Assembly (NCBI GenBank): GCA_951804985.1
Contig: OX638135.1
Location: 65,647,970-65,711,969, forward strand
Length of the DNA stretch: 64,000 bases
Reading direction: 5' to 3'
From: Dryomyza anilis
Lineage: Eukaryota; Arthropoda; Insecta; Diptera; Dryomyzidae
In this document: in pieces, positions 1-13,403 of the stretch
How the letters are laid out: every line of letters begins with the position of its first letter
How positions within the stretch are numbered: position 1 is the first letter of the stretch
Notes under the pieces: model-generated
Told to the model about the DNA's origin: nothing
The model's database searches: none
Seen by the model: the letters and a program-made list of their open reading frames with translations, nothing else
Program-made: the position numbers and the translations under genes

Positions 1-617
1 ACATATGTGTGGTTACCATTCAGAGTGGTATATAGGTCACCAGGGTATACAAATTCGGAAAATAACTACAAACTTTCAATCGCTGAAGAATTTCCATTAA
101 TTCGATACCCATATTTACAAATGGGTAGGTGTACCGAATTTCGATATTTTTTTGTGAACCACAAGTCGTTTCGCGGGAAAACATTATTTCCATGTATTTG
201 AGCATGAAGTCAATATATATTTGACCAAAAAAGTTTACCTAAGCACGTATACAGTAAAACTGAACTGTAGATGTACATTTTATATGAGTTATTTGAATAT
301 AAATGGTCAGATCACAGGTCACAATAAACCGATATGCCTAATTTTTTCGCGTAGGTAGTTAAGTAATCTAAATTATTAGTTTCATTTATCTAACTCTTCA
401 ATTGTTTAAGTAGTAGTGATTTCAACAGACATACATACAGACGGACATACGGATAGACGGACAGACAGACAGACAGACAGACGGACATCGCTAAAACAAC
501 TCAGGAGGTCATGCTGATCAGGAATATATATACTTTTCCATACCGGAGATGCTTCCTTCTGGGTGTTACAAACGGCGTACCAAATTGAATATACCCTTTC
601 ACTCTTAGTGAAGGTAT
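1..617 (+). repeat. Dispersed repeat family A, copy 1
   Basis: Copies at 1070-1738 and 52336-52753 (same strand) and 60585-60975 (opposite strand) share blocks in the same order: ACATATGTGTGGTTACC, a run of GACAGACGGACATCGCTAAA, ATACTTTTCCATACCGGAG, CTTCCTTCTGGGTGTTACA and a terminal ATACCCTTTCACTCTTAGTG followed by a GGTATAA-type end. The left end is cut by the window start. No coding capacity is visible; I infer a non-autonomous transposon family of a kind common in flies but cannot assign its class. Confidence 0.7.
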
Positions 618-627
618 AATAAAACTA

Positions 628-868
628 TTTTTTTAATTTTCTTGTATTATTTTTTTTATTTTATTATATTACTTTTTTATTTTATTTAATTTTTTTTATT
701 TATTTATTTTTTTAACTACATTATACATTATATTTTATATCTACTCTTACTGTTGCTGGTGTTTGTTGTTGCGTGATGTTAAGTACCTGCGGTGCACGTT
801 TCTTTGGAGTTGTGAACAACAAATGAAACGATTCGGTCTATTTTAACGAAATGACATAGAAATATAAT
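628..868 (-). repeat. Inverted fragment of the interior of the 9222-10113 element
   Basis: This stretch is the approximate reverse complement of 9683-9925. It shares the CTCTTACTGTTGCTG / CAGCAACAGCAAGAG block, the GCACGTTTCTTTGGAGTTGT block and AAATGAAACGATTC. It is therefore an isolated piece of that TIR element, lacking both ends. Confidence 0.65.
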
Positions 869-1069
869 ATAATACAGCTACAGGGATTAAAAAGTACTAA
901 TCTCGGGATTTTCGGGATTGGCAAAAATCAGTATTTTGTAATAGTACTGCAAACGACTCGATATAAAATTCATACCAGAGCTCTCAATACAAAACATGAT
1001 ATAAAGTTTAGTATAAAATCAATTAATTTAATTTATCCTACATATGACATATTACATATGAATTAAAAC

Positions 1070-1738
1070 CAGTTGGGAAGGTTAGATCACATGTGAAATT
1101 TTAAATTTGGTGTTATTATGATAGTTAGGATTATCAAAATTATAGTCGGTCTAAGCCGACTATAAATACCATGCACATATGTGTGGTTACCATTCAAAGT
1201 GGTATATAGGTCATCAGTGTATACGAATCCTGAAAATAACTACAAACTTTCAATCGCTGAAGAAATTCCATTCATTTGATACCCATATTTACAAATGGGT
1301 AGGTGTACCGAATTTCTTTTTTTTTTGTTTTTGGGACCCACAAGTCGTATCGGCGCAAAACATTATTTGCATGTATTTGAGCATGATTTCAATATATATT
1401 TGACCAAAAAAGTTTGCCTAAGCACGTATACAGTAAAATTGATCTGTAGATGTAAATTTAGTATGAGGTATTTGAATATAAATGGACCGATCTCGCCAAT
1501 TTTCGCACATACAGCGTAGGTATATAAGTAATCTAAATTATGAGTTTGATTTATCTAATTTTTCAATTGTTTAAGTAGTAGTGATTTCAACAGACAGGCG
1601 GACAGACAGACGGGCATCGCTAAATCGACTCAGGAGGTCATGCTGATCAAGAATATATATACTTTTCCATACCGGAGATCCTTACGAACGGCGTACCAAA
1701 CTGAATATACCCTTTCACTCTTAGTGTAGGGTATAAAA
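1070..1738 (+). repeat. Dispersed repeat family A, copy 2
   Basis: The copy begins at CAGTTGGGAAGGTTAGATCA, as does the copy at 52336, so this is probably the real left side of the unit. It contains a 24-base hairpin at 1141-1164 (9-bp arms TATAGTCGG/CCGACTATA) that is conserved at 52405-52428. It ends in the GGTATAA-type terminus, directly followed by a TA microsatellite. Confidence 0.7.
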
Positions 1739-1739
1739 A

Positions 1740-4040
<2,301 letters not shown>

Positions 4041-4640
4041 GAACACGTGTTCGTATAGCTGTTGTTTTTTCGATCTTGATTTGTCTGTAATATTCGCTAC
4101 TGTGCATTGTTTTGCGTAGTCTGTTTGTTCGTGCAATTATTTCGAAACTAACATACAAAAAATTAGGTAATTTATTTTTTATTTAGAATTTAATAACCTA
4201 TATGATTTTTCGACTATATGGTTTATTTGAATACTTTATTGTTATTTTATTTATTTATGATTGTTTTTTTTCTTATTTTATTTTTATTATTATTTAATTT
4301 ATAATATTCTGAAACCGTTTAGTTTGTTCTTCTGCTGCCTCTACTTTTGGTTGATGTATACACCTTTCGCACGTTTATATTGTATACTGTATTATAGATA
4401 ACAATGGAATGTAATCAATTTGGTATTTATCCACGATCTCATCATTCTCATCATTCGTAGGAACAGTTTTTTTTCTATATTTATAACATGAACATTTAAA
4501 AACATAATGTCTGAATCTAGTAAATTTGTCTTAGTTACTTTCAACAGACAGACAAGCACAATAACAAACAGATGGTGACTAGAAGAGAATATTTCAGACA
4601 AAAAAAGATCGATTAAAACAACATATATCTGAGTGGAAAT
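4041..4640. other. AT-rich stretch, no feature recognised
   Basis: T- and A-rich sequence without a credible coding frame, terminal repeats or similarity to other parts of the window. Confidence 0.5.
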
Positions 4641-4659
4641 TGGTTAGGGTTAGCCTTAT

Positions 4660-5390
4660 TTCGCATCCGTCCCTGACCAGAATGAGATCAGGGACGGATG
4701 CCACCTGAAATGATACTGATCAGGGTCGACTAAAGTAATCCTAATTTAAAATCCACGTAAGGCAACCTGATCCAACCTTCATAAAAAATACTGATCTAAA
4801 GTCTATTTAATAAAACCTGATGTGAAACTTATGAAAAAACTTGATTCGATTTCGTAGGGATTAACATAATATGATCGAGATGTTATTAAAAAACTTTTAT
4901 AATAAAATTGGGTAGCAAAGTTATTCTAATAAAATAAAATATTGTTATAAATAAATGTTAAACTCAAACGCAAAAGAAACACCAATTCTAAACATTGAAA
5001 AATTTGATTTACAGCGTTATCAATAATAACATATAATGTACTGCTTTAAATAATGGTAGGCTTTTTGACAATTTTGCCATACAACTTTATGTCAAAACTT
5101 GACTACTGGTAACGGTGTCAGATTCAAAACGTTGATTTTTTTGTCATTGCAAAAGTTATTGAGACTATTTTTATTATTGAGACTATTTTTTGTTTAAGAA
5201 GAATTTAAATATATACATTGAATTATATAAGGTTAGGATAAGGGTTGCCTGATCAGGCTTCCTTAGATCAGGTTAACAACTTCGAAAAGCGTCACGTTTT
5301 GAATCAGGCACTGATGAAAACCCCTGATCATTGACTGATTTGAAATCTGGCTGCCTGATCAGAAAATGATCGCATCCTGAACTAAATTTC
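4660..5390. mobile_element. TIR-like element rich in TGATCAGG motifs
   Basis: TGATCAGG, GATCAGG or CCTGATC recurs near both ends (4689-4770 and 5245-5380). The outermost segments pair imperfectly: TCAGG..GGATGC..ATGAT..CTGATCAGG on the left against the complement of CTGATCAG..ATGATCGCATCCTGA on the right. A 14-bp perfect hairpin sits at 4663-4701 (GCATCCGTCCCTGA and its complement). Clustered subterminal copies of one 8-mer are typical of transposase binding sites in cut-and-paste elements. No transposase and no clear target duplication were found. Confidence 0.45.
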
Positions 5391-5520
5391 CTCTCGAGTA
5401 CAACAATTTTGCGTGTTATTTTTGGTTTTTAATAGTCAATAAATTAACTTATCATAATCTAGTAGAATAAAGCTTTTTTTAAACTATTTGTGTTGTTGAA
5501 AAGCAAAACTACAATCATTT

Positions 5521-5549
5521 AAGTATTTTAAATTAAATTTAAAATACTT
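5521..5549. repeat. 29-base AT palindrome
   Basis: AAGTATTTTAAATT is followed, around a single central A, by its exact complement. It lies 45 bp upstream of the gag relic. It could form a hairpin, but no function is evident. Confidence 0.6.
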
Positions 5550-5593
5550 AGTAATTGTTAATAACTTGTAAATAACTTGTTTGTTATATTGAA

Positions 5594-6260
5594 ATGGCTA
5601 TAACACAACATGGACATGACTTCAATATTATCGATGAGAGTCGAATGCTTAAAGAGAGAATTAAGCAAGGTGGGGCTTTTGACAACTGGACTGAAACAAA
5701 CACTGCAGGACAGACTCCTTGAATACTTCGACCTTTCTAGAACTGACGAGAATGAGTCGAATTATGATCATCGTACAAGCATCATCTTCTGAGCTACTCA
5801 TATTTACGCTGAAAACCATACAAGACGTTAAGTGATGGTTGCAGGAATTCGAGTATAACGCTGAAATAGTGCACTGGAATGGATAGCAGAAGTTTATATA
5901 TGCAAAACTACTGCTGAAGGGAGCAGCACGCATGGGGACTTGAATTCTCTAAAGGACTCATTAAAAAAAATATTTTGGGACGAAGATGTCAACTATTGAA
6001 GTTCATCGTTTAATTGAGTACTTCATTGAAGGTATACCAGACTCTATATCAAATAAAGTATCCTTTTAGAAGCACACTCACTAGAAGAGTTGAAGGAGCA
6101 AACTAAAATTTATAAAAAAGTCTGGAGTATGAAACAACCTATGTACCAGAGATATTTCCATCCTCAGACTTCAAATCATTACCAAAAAAAGTATTTTAAC
6201 TACTACCACCATCAACAACAAAGACGTGTTCAAAAAGAAGTAGTAGATAATACTGGAGGG
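5594..6260 (+). pseudogene. Gypsy-type gag relic, 5' part
   Basis: The first readable piece (5610-5792) contains VECLKRELSKVGLLTTGLKQ followed by LQDRLLEYF, the pattern of the SAP-like leader of many insect Gypsy Gag proteins, which also opens the LTR-element gag at 17621. Further on (5990-6060) LIEYFIEGIPDSIS fits the Gag core. Stops and frameshifts separate the pieces. The reading breaks at 6260, where an RTE LINE is inserted, and a matching zinc-knuckle segment resumes at 8639. No LTR was found upstream. Family assignment rests on these motifs only. Confidence 0.55.
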
Positions 6261-6589
6261 GGCGATTATCACAAGCCAACGTGTCTGAGCGCTTCTACAT
6301 GGCGATGCCAGCGCAATCCTTGTCGGTGTAGTCTCAAGTCAACTCACTGGTCACCAGAATTGGCAAATTGTCAAATGGTGACACTTTTACTTCGGTGGAA
6401 GTCCTCGTCGCGGAAAAGTCGGGTAAAAGAAGTTGCGAGCATCTCCCTCAGAGTGAGGGTTCGTGCGTTGGGTTTGGGTCCCACCACGGAAAAAACCTAT
6501 GCGCCCAATGAAAACAAAAAAGTAGCCTCGAATAACGACCGATTACCACGATGACGACCCACGTAAACGTTTTAAGGACCGTTATTTAC

Positions 6590-7707
6590 GGATATGCACC
6601 TGGCACCTTCCATTTATAGGGAAGGTGCCTCTATCCAGCTGGCAGATGTCCTCGAAAAAATATAAGGCAGGCATCACCGCTATCCAGGAAATGCGATAGA
6701 CGGTACAGTGCTGCTCGAAACAAGCGTCCTGTTATATCTACTACACCTGTCATGCGGAGAGACACGATTTTGGATGTGGATTTTTGTTCGGCAAGAGACT
6801 CCGCCACCTTGTCTCTGGGTTCACGCCTGTGGACGAAAGGTTGGCAACAATCCGCATCAAGGCTAAATATTTCCACATCAGCACACACTTAAGCGCTGCG
6901 AAGAACGTACGGAACCAAACGCAGAGAAAGTTAGACGTTGGAAAGCTGCAATCACAACAGACAACGCAAGCCTTTTCAACTCGACTCTCACACCTGCTTA
7001 GGCAAAGCACTCCTCCTCTCGATGATATAAGCGCGCAGTGGATTCATGTTTCCTGCTCTATGAGTACGGCTGCCGAAGAAGTACTTGGATTCCAACGCCC
7101 CCTGAGGAATCAGTGGTATGATCAAGAGTGTCGCGCGGTCACTGCAGAGAAAGACGCTGCGTTCAAATCCACCCTGCAGTCAGTAGCTACACGAGCTGCG
7201 AAGGAGCTATACAAAGAGAAGAGAAGCGAAGAGAGACATATTTTCAGGCGTAAAAAAAGCGAGGCAGAAAGACGTGTGTGTGAGGAGATTGAGATGCATG
7301 GGGACAGGAATGAGGCTCGAAAATTCTTCGAGAAAATAAGACCGGAGCTATTAGAGAGCATACCCGAGCTCGTAAGTAGAATATGGTCAGATGAAAGCAT
7401 GCCAAGTGTCTGGAACCTCTGTGTACTATTCCCAATCCTTAAGAAAAGGGATCGCACTATCTGCGCCAACTACCGTGGGATCAGCTTACTCAATATCGCA
7501 TACAAGGTTCTATCGAGCGTATTATGTGAAAGGCTGAAGCCCATCATCAACAGACTGATTGGACCTTATCAGTGCAGCTTCAGACCTGGAACGTCCACCA
7601 TTGACCAGATTTTCACATTGCGCCTAATCCAGGAAAAGACCCTAGAAAAACAGATCGACACCTACCACCTATTAGTAGACTATAAAGCGCCTTCGACACT
7701 CCGATAA
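6590..7707 (+). pseudogene. RTE ORF2: endonuclease and N-terminal reverse transcriptase, broken
   Basis: The segment near 6650-6700 reads LADVLEKYKAGITAIQEMR with small changes, the start of an RTE endonuclease domain. After a frame change, 6784-7707 (307 codons) carries VSGFTPVDERLATIRIKAKY (endonuclease), a charged linker, and then the reverse transcriptase entry motifs ICANYRGISLLNIAYKVLSS and SFRPGTSTIDQIFTLRLIQE. A deletion near 7345-7355 joins linker and reverse transcriptase, and the frame ends at DYKAPSTLR where the intact protein would continue into the catalytic domain. RTE proteins of insects are often mislabelled craniofacial development protein 2-like. Confidence 0.75.
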
Positions 7708-8604
7708 GGAAAAGATTATACGCCGCAATGTCTGAGTTCGGTATACCTGCGAAACTTATAAGGCTATGCAGGATGACCCTGAACAACACACGTTGCTCAG
7801 TAAGAATAGAAAAAAAGACGTCTCCGAGCCATTTCTTACCGAACGAGGTTTCAGACAGGGTGATTTCCTATCGTGCGACTTTTTTAACTTATTGATGGAG
7901 AAAATAGTTCGAGCTGCCGAACTCCGTCCATGCGGCACTATCCTCACACACGAGCAGTCAGCGCAGGATTTTTAAGATTGGAGAAAGAGTCGTATCGAAT
8001 AGGTCTAGCGGCGAAGGAGGACAAGACGAAGTTTCTTGTGTCAACAAGCAAAATGGAGTCCGTGCGTCTTGGACAAAAAGCAGATTTTGACACCCACAAG
8101 TTCAACATGGTGAACGACGTCGTATTTCTGGGATCCAGCAAAAACAGCAACAACGACGTCAGCTGGAGACCAAACGGAGAATAACTCTTGCCAACACGTG
8201 CTACTTTGGGATCAGTTGGCAATTGAGAAGTAGAGCCCTCTCCGGACAAAAATAAGGCTATACAAGTCACTCTTCATGGTGCAGAGTGACTTGTGCAGAA
8301 ACATGGACGCTGGCCTCCGATGAGAGAGTACTGGGAGCGTTCGAGAGAAATATTCTCCGTAAAATCTTTGGCCCCTGAGTATGAGTTATTCGACGACATT
8401 GGCATAGTCAAGCGCATCAAGATCCAACGGCTAGGTCATGTCGAACGAATGGATGAAAACAATCCAGCCAAGAAGGTGCGTTGGAAAGACCAAGTTGAGG
8501 ACAACCTGGCAACGCTTGGTATTTCTAACTGGCGTCAGCGCGCGCAAAGCAGATTCGACAAGCGTGGCTTCATCTCAGCGACCAAAACCGACCCCCGGTT
8601 GTAA
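7708..8604 (+). pseudogene. RTE ORF2: C-terminal reverse transcriptase and tail, broken
   Basis: In shifting frames one reads GFRQGDFLSCDFFNLLMEKI (8 residues upstream of the missing YADD block), then FLVSTSKMESVRLG, and finally IQRLGHVERMDENNPAKKVR and LGISNWRQRAQSRFDKRGF, the usual C-terminal tail of RTE and related LINE proteins. The YADD catalytic segment present at 45870-45895 is deleted here around 7950. The frame ends at 8604, 18 bp before the end of the element. Confidence 0.7.
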
Positions 8605-8638
8605 GGGCCATTTAAGTAAGTAAGATAATTCTGAAAGG

Positions 8639-9205
8639 AGGATCTTCAAGTGGCAAGAGAGTGCCCAAAAAATGACTATAACGCCCTATTCTAACAAGCA
8701 GTGGCAGTTGTTATCAAAAACAATTGATTCAAATGACAATTGATACAGACTTTTACGTCAATATACATAGAAAATTAAATTGACAGAATACGAAATTGTG
8801 AGAATTGTGAGAAAGCATACTATTGTGACCGATTTTAATTTGTGACTCGTGCTAGAATATGGCTCTAAATGTTTTAAGTGTCATTAAAACGGTCATCGAT
8901 CTTTCAAATGTAAGGCAGAGTCCAACAAACCTTTTAAGAAAGATAGTATTAACATGACAATAGGTAGTGGTATTTCAAAGATGCATAACAATAATAAAAT
9001 TTTTCTTGAGTGAAAAATTATAAATATAACACTGTGCGCTTTTGTAGATACGGGACATTTCAAAAACAAAAAAATATAATTGATATAGGACAAGTGGGAA
9101 TAAAAACAATTGGAAATTTTAAAGCACCAATTGAAGGGAATGAATGATAATAAATTTTCATGTTGTCCAGGAAAAAGACATTCTTTAATCTGCCGTAATA
9201 GGCCT
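8639..9205 (+). pseudogene. Gypsy relic resumed: Gag zinc knuckle and protease start
   Basis: At about 8866-8910 the translation gives CFKCH, a stop, then NGHRSFKCK, which has the exact C-X2-C-X4-H-X4-C spacing of a retroviral zinc knuckle with one codon mutated to TAA. Near 9030-9050 the text CAFVDTGH resembles the protease active-site motif. This continues the gag relic at 5594-6260 across the RTE insertion and is itself interrupted by a MITE at 8684-8862. It is dead coding sequence. Confidence 0.55.
8684..8862 (+). mobile_element. MITE family M1, copy 1
   Basis: A 179-bp element with ends CCCTATTCTA and CTAGAATATGG, imperfectly complementary. A second copy lies in the opposite orientation at 63422-63600. 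Shared blocks include TTTTACGTCAATATACATAG, GTGACCGATTTTAATTTGTG and GACTCGTG. It has no coding capacity and sits between the frames of the Gypsy relic. Confidence 0.7.
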
Positions 9206-9221
9206 GACATTCTTACTTACA

Positions 9222-10113
9222 CAGAAAAAAAATGGTTCATAAATGGAATGAACGCCGTTAATTGAGACACCGTTCATAATATATATTGAAAAAATCATTC
9301 TATTTATGAAGTATTCTCCGTATATACGAATCGCACAATTTGAGCGAAATTGATATAATAAACGCGTTCATAATTGTTATGAATTGCGTTCATTAAGGTA
9401 TTCATATTCATTTTTTTACGCAAAGCAGTGCAGTCTCCACGTGACTTGTAATTCAGCAGCACAAAGGCGATACTGAAAAATAAAAAACCAGTCCACAAAA
9501 AGGAGCATAGAAAATACAACAAAAAGTAGGTAGGTTATTTGAGTATTTGTGTGTGATCGTATGTGTGACATGCCACTTTTGACCATTCTATAAATAGATA
9601 TTTTTATTTTACTCGCGTCATGCCGCAGGAGGCTCAGTGATTATTTTGACAACTCGTCGTGACGCGCCGTAAGTCGATGATAGCATATACAATTCTTAGT
9701 TCTTATTATTCGTATGTCATTGCGTACAAATAGACGGAATCGTTTCATTTGATGTTTACAACTCCAAAGAAACGTGCGATGCAAGTACTTATCATCGCTC
9801 AACAACAAACAGCAGCAACAGCAAGAGTAGATATAAAATAAAATGTAATTAGTTAATAAAAAAATTAAATAAAATATAAAGTAATAATATAAAAAAAAAG
9901 AATACAAGAAAATAAAAAATTGTTTATTTTTTTATTTTTAAATAGTTTAAAGTTAATATCATGATTTTTTTCATCAATATTATGAACTTTTTCGTTACGG
10001 TTTTATGAACGATTCATAAATTGGATGAATTTAGTCATAGGTTGAGTAATAATGAAAAATTCATAAATTTGGTGAATAAATTCATAAATAGTATGAACTT
10101 TTTATTCTGTCTA
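9222..10113. mobile_element. TIR element with repeated TTCATAA motifs
   Basis: The ends ACAGAAAAAAAATGGTTCAT and the complement of ATGAACTTTTTATTCTGT form an imperfect terminal inverted repeat. Subterminal blocks on both sides carry many TTCATAA or ATGAATTT motifs (9230-9410 and 9975-10105), while the centre (9540-9920) is distinct and recurs inverted at 628-868. About 890 bp and no transposase frame. The target duplication is unclear. Confidence 0.6.
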
Positions 10114-10520
10114 GATATGAAAATCCAATGAAAACAATCCAAGCAGATGTTCCAGCTGCAGCAAAAGCAACAAGTTTATGCATATGTGGATAGCAAAGTA
10201 TCCGGAATCGCTGAAGCAGTCGCTGCATTTGCTGTTGTCTGCAGTAATTTTATCACATTTTAATAAACACAATTTGTTTAGCACACATAATGAAATGAGT
10301 TGCTGAAGAAATAAGATATGATTTTAAAGATATTCAGCTTAACCAAAAATCGAAATAAAGTACAGTCCTTTTTATAGGCAGTGGTTAGGTTGTATAAAAG
10401 GTTAGGTCATATAAAAAAATAATTTATATGTTTTAATAATGCAGTCGCGGTGAGTCGAACCAGCGCACAAAAGAAACTTAGTTTTTATAAATACTCAGTG
10501 TACGGCAATATTTATTTCAA
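10114..10520. other. Unassigned sequence before Helitron A
   Basis: No terminal repeats or motif-bearing frame are seen. The first 200 bp are less AT-rich and include AGCTGCAGCAAAAGCAAC; they may be a further piece of the Gypsy relic interrupted by the 9222-10113 element, which I cannot prove. Confidence 0.3.
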
Positions 10521-11490
10521 CTAACCGGACCCGCGCACGACTCGTGCCAAGATTTTGTGAATTCAAAGATATGGAGCGATTTTATTAATATAAAAAACAT
10601 TTTTATTAGTTATATCAGGGGCCCGTGCTTCGCTGTGGAAGTTTTTATGGGTTTTATCAAAAAATAATTCTCCGCCAAAACAACTTTTCTCAAAGACAAT
10701 TCTTTCTCAGACTGCGCATCCCCGTAGAGTTCTTCCCAGAAGAATATTTCGCCGTAGAATTCTTCCCAGAAGAAATCTTCGCCGTAAAATTCTTCTCGAT
10801 AAAACGCTTTCCCGTAGAATTCTTCCCGGTAGATTTCTTCCCGGTAGAATTCTTTCCCGTAGAATTCTTCCCCGTATAATTCTTCCCCGTAGAGTTTTTC
10901 CCAGTAGAAGTTTTAGTGTGGTGAGTTTCGGTGTGGTGAGTTTCGGTGTGGTGAATTGTGGTGTGGTGAGTTCTAGTGTGGTGAATTTTTATGTGGTAAA
11001 TTTATTGTGGATAGTTTTAATGTAGTGAATTTCAGTGTGATGAGTTTTAGTGTGGTGAATTTTGGTGTGATGAATTTTTATGTGGTGAATTTTATTGTGG
11101 TGAGTGTTTGTTTTTCTTTTTCTTTATCTTTCCTTATTTGTATTTCCTTTAGTTTGGATTATAGTTTTATGTTATTGCTTTTGTTTTTATGTTTTTCCTT
11201 TGTTTTGTGCTTTTGTGTTTTTGCTATTAAATTCTTTGTTTTTTTTTATTTAAGTTTTTTGTTTCATGTTCTTAGCTGATGAAAGTGCCGAGTTATATCG
11301 TATTGAAAGTTTAGGTTGTATGGGAGATGCCACGCCTATTTGTCCAATCCCGCCCATATATAGCCTATCATTTCTTCCAGATCACACCGCATCTATGGTA
11401 AAAATTTCAGCCGAAAATTGGATTAGCCGTTTAGACGGAGAAGCGGAACAAATGTACAAATGAACAAACTGATTTATTATATTAATAGGA
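10521..11490 (-). mobile_element. Helitron A, non-autonomous
   Basis: Read on the minus strand, the element starts with TCCTATTAATATAATAAA at 11490 and ends at 10521 with the GCACGAGTCGTGC palindrome about 10 bases before a CTAG-like end (TTAG here, one change from consensus). Flanking A and T agree with insertion between A and T. No TIRs and no target duplication are expected or seen. The interior holds two 15-bp tandem arrays. The copy lacks any Rep/helicase coding, so it depends on an autonomous relative. Confidence 0.7.
10716..11105 (-). repeat. Two short 15-bp arrays inside Helitron A
   Basis: 10716-10905 repeats GTAGAATTCTTCCCG with variation, and 10917-11105 repeats GTGTGGTGAGTTTTG-like units, about 12-13 copies. 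The same two arrays occur in the same order in the other two Helitrons but with very different lengths. Confidence 0.75.
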
Positions 11491-11805
11491 TAAAAATTAA
11501 CTAAAAAATTATTATTATTCTTGATACAAAATAATAAATACATTATTTTATTAGTTATTCAGAATGAAATCCTCGATTTGTTTAGTCGTTATTTTGGTTG
11601 TTTTTCATTCAAAATATTTGAATAACGTAAGTTTTATTTGTATGGAAAGCATTTTAAATTTATATGAATTTTTTTTTATTTCAATTATTATTTAGAATAC
11701 AATTTTATTCACAAATTATTTGTTTGATTCAATGATTGAAAATTGTTATTTTAAAAAACAATTAAAAAACTAATCAATAAAAAAGTATTTGAATATTGCA
11801 GGTAC
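11491..11805. other. AT-rich spacer, no feature recognised
   Basis: No coding frame, inverted repeat or similarity to the rest of the window was noticed. Confidence 0.5.
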
Positions 11806-12278
11806 TACACGCAGACAAATAATATGGCTGCGATATGATCGCGACAATCATGCTATGATCTTTGCAATCATACATGGTTGTCACAATCAAAGTATAGTAT
11901 TTTCAATTTTATTTCAACAATCACATAATGACATATTAACTCTCTCTCTTACTCACTTTGATGTTGGCAATGCCGGTGAGCAGTCAAGTTTTGGATTGAA
12001 TTGGTTTTCTAATGTTTAAAACATAATTTTTAGAAATAAATAAATATAGAAATAAATAACACTAAACTCTCGTGTTTAATAGAAATGTTTATAACAATTT
12101 CAGTTATCAATTGTATACTCGTGTGCTCGCGTTTTCAACTTCATGACGGAGCCGCTGCAATCTTGTCACTGAGGATCATATTAGACAAATTATATGATTG
12201 CCTATAAACATAACTCCAAATCATAGTATGATGCCCTTCAAATATGATCACCACAACCATCTTTTTTCAATGCGTGTA
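11806..12278. mobile_element. TIR element with TACACGCA ends
   Basis: The ends TACACGCAGACAAATAATAT and the complement of GATGGTTGTGGTGAT..TGCGTGTA share TACACGCA and a following A-rich block. Short ATGATC/ATCATA motifs recur near both ends. Flanks GCAGGTAC and ACTGGTAC match in six of eight positions, possibly an eroded 8-bp duplication. It is non-coding, 473 bp. Family assignment is open. Confidence 0.5.
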
Positions 12279-12435
12279 ACTGGTACTTTCGAGCGAGATT
12301 TTCCGAGATTTTGGAAATCTCGTACCCCATCACCATCAGAATATTATTCACATATCAGAAATGTACATCTTATATAATTTAAAAAATGGATATAAAATTA
12401 TAAAATAACTAATAAAAAAAAAATAGAAAAATAAA

Positions 12436-12835
12436 AGTGGGTGGACCACGCCCACACAAATATTTCATAGATTTGATTTTAATAATTTACGGCTAAAATT
12501 ATCACTTTGGCAACCCGAGAAATAATGTAAAAAAAATGTAGGCGGATCACGCCCATATATGGACCACATATTTTTAGGTGAATTGGCTCATTTTCAAACT
12601 GAGTTCCTACTTTTGGCTAAAACTTATTGCGACCAAATTTCATCACATTCTGACAATTATTTCACAAGTTTCCTCAAATACGGACAGCAAGACAGACAGA
12701 CGGACATAGCTAAACGGACTCGGGTAGTGATGCTGATAAAGAATATATATACTTTTCCATACCGGCCACGCCTCCTAAGGGGCGATACAATATCTGCACA
12801 AAGTTAATATACCATATACCTCATAGGTGTTGCGT
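12436..12835 (+). repeat. Dispersed repeat family C, copy 1
   Basis: Blocks GGACCACGCCCACA, GACAGACAGACGGACATAGC, TGATAAAGAATATATATACT and ATATACCATATACCTCATAG occur in reverse at 49600-50140. The 3' half resembles families A and B. It is non-coding; the open frame across it is accidental. Confidence 0.65.
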
Positions 12836-13359
12836 AAAAAAAAAATACAAACTGGTTTTGCAAATAAGTTAACATTGTTAATATGATTATGTTAAAATTG
12901 TGATAATGGGGTAAAGTAAGAATCATTTTCTGGGGTAAAGTGGGAAACGGAATTAAAGCAATGTTTGTTGTAATTTTAGTGAAAATATTGTGTAATATGA
13001 ATTATTTGATTGATTTCGCCAAGTAAAAAACTTTCATCGTGACCACAAACCAATGAAAAGCAACATTTTTATGATTTCATGTTGAAAGCCGAGAAGCGAA
13101 GCTTAAACAAGAGCCTAGATAAATATTCTTAAACTTCATAAGATGAATTTGGTACAATTTACATCCATAAAAGCCAAAGAAATTTCAAAAATTGCAATAT
13201 CAACTGCAAACGGCCTGTATACTTGAAATGTTCCAACTTGTCGAACTTGCTCTTTATTTTTCGTATTTTCTTAAGTATGACATGTTACAACCATACTTTT
13301 TTTTTTTAATTTTTTCTTGCATTACCATTGTTTTTTATGACCTTATTATAATTTGTTTA
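12836..13359. other. AT-rich spacer, no feature recognised
   Basis: About 520 bp with no credible frame or repeat structure. GGGGTAAAGT occurs twice near 12910 and 12940 without obvious meaning. Confidence 0.5.
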
Positions 13360-13403
13360 TCCTATTAATATTATAAATCTGTTTGTTCGTTTGTACGTTT
13401 GTA

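Larger units (their letters stand above)
6261..8622 (+). mobile_element. RTE-type LINE, copy 1 (internally deleted)
   Basis: The insertion is bounded by near-identical 16-mers, AGATAATACTGGAGGG at 6245-6260 and AGATAATTCTGAAAGG at 8623-8638, read as a target-site duplication with three mismatches. The 3' end runs into AAGTAAGTAAG, the short tandem tail usual for RTE elements. Inside are an apurinic-type endonuclease segment, part of the reverse transcriptase and a C-terminal tail, all damaged. Compared with the pieces at 39585-51033 this copy lacks the linker corresponding to 41115-41425 and the YADD catalytic block. It lies inside a Gypsy gag relic and must be younger than it. Confidence 0.8.
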
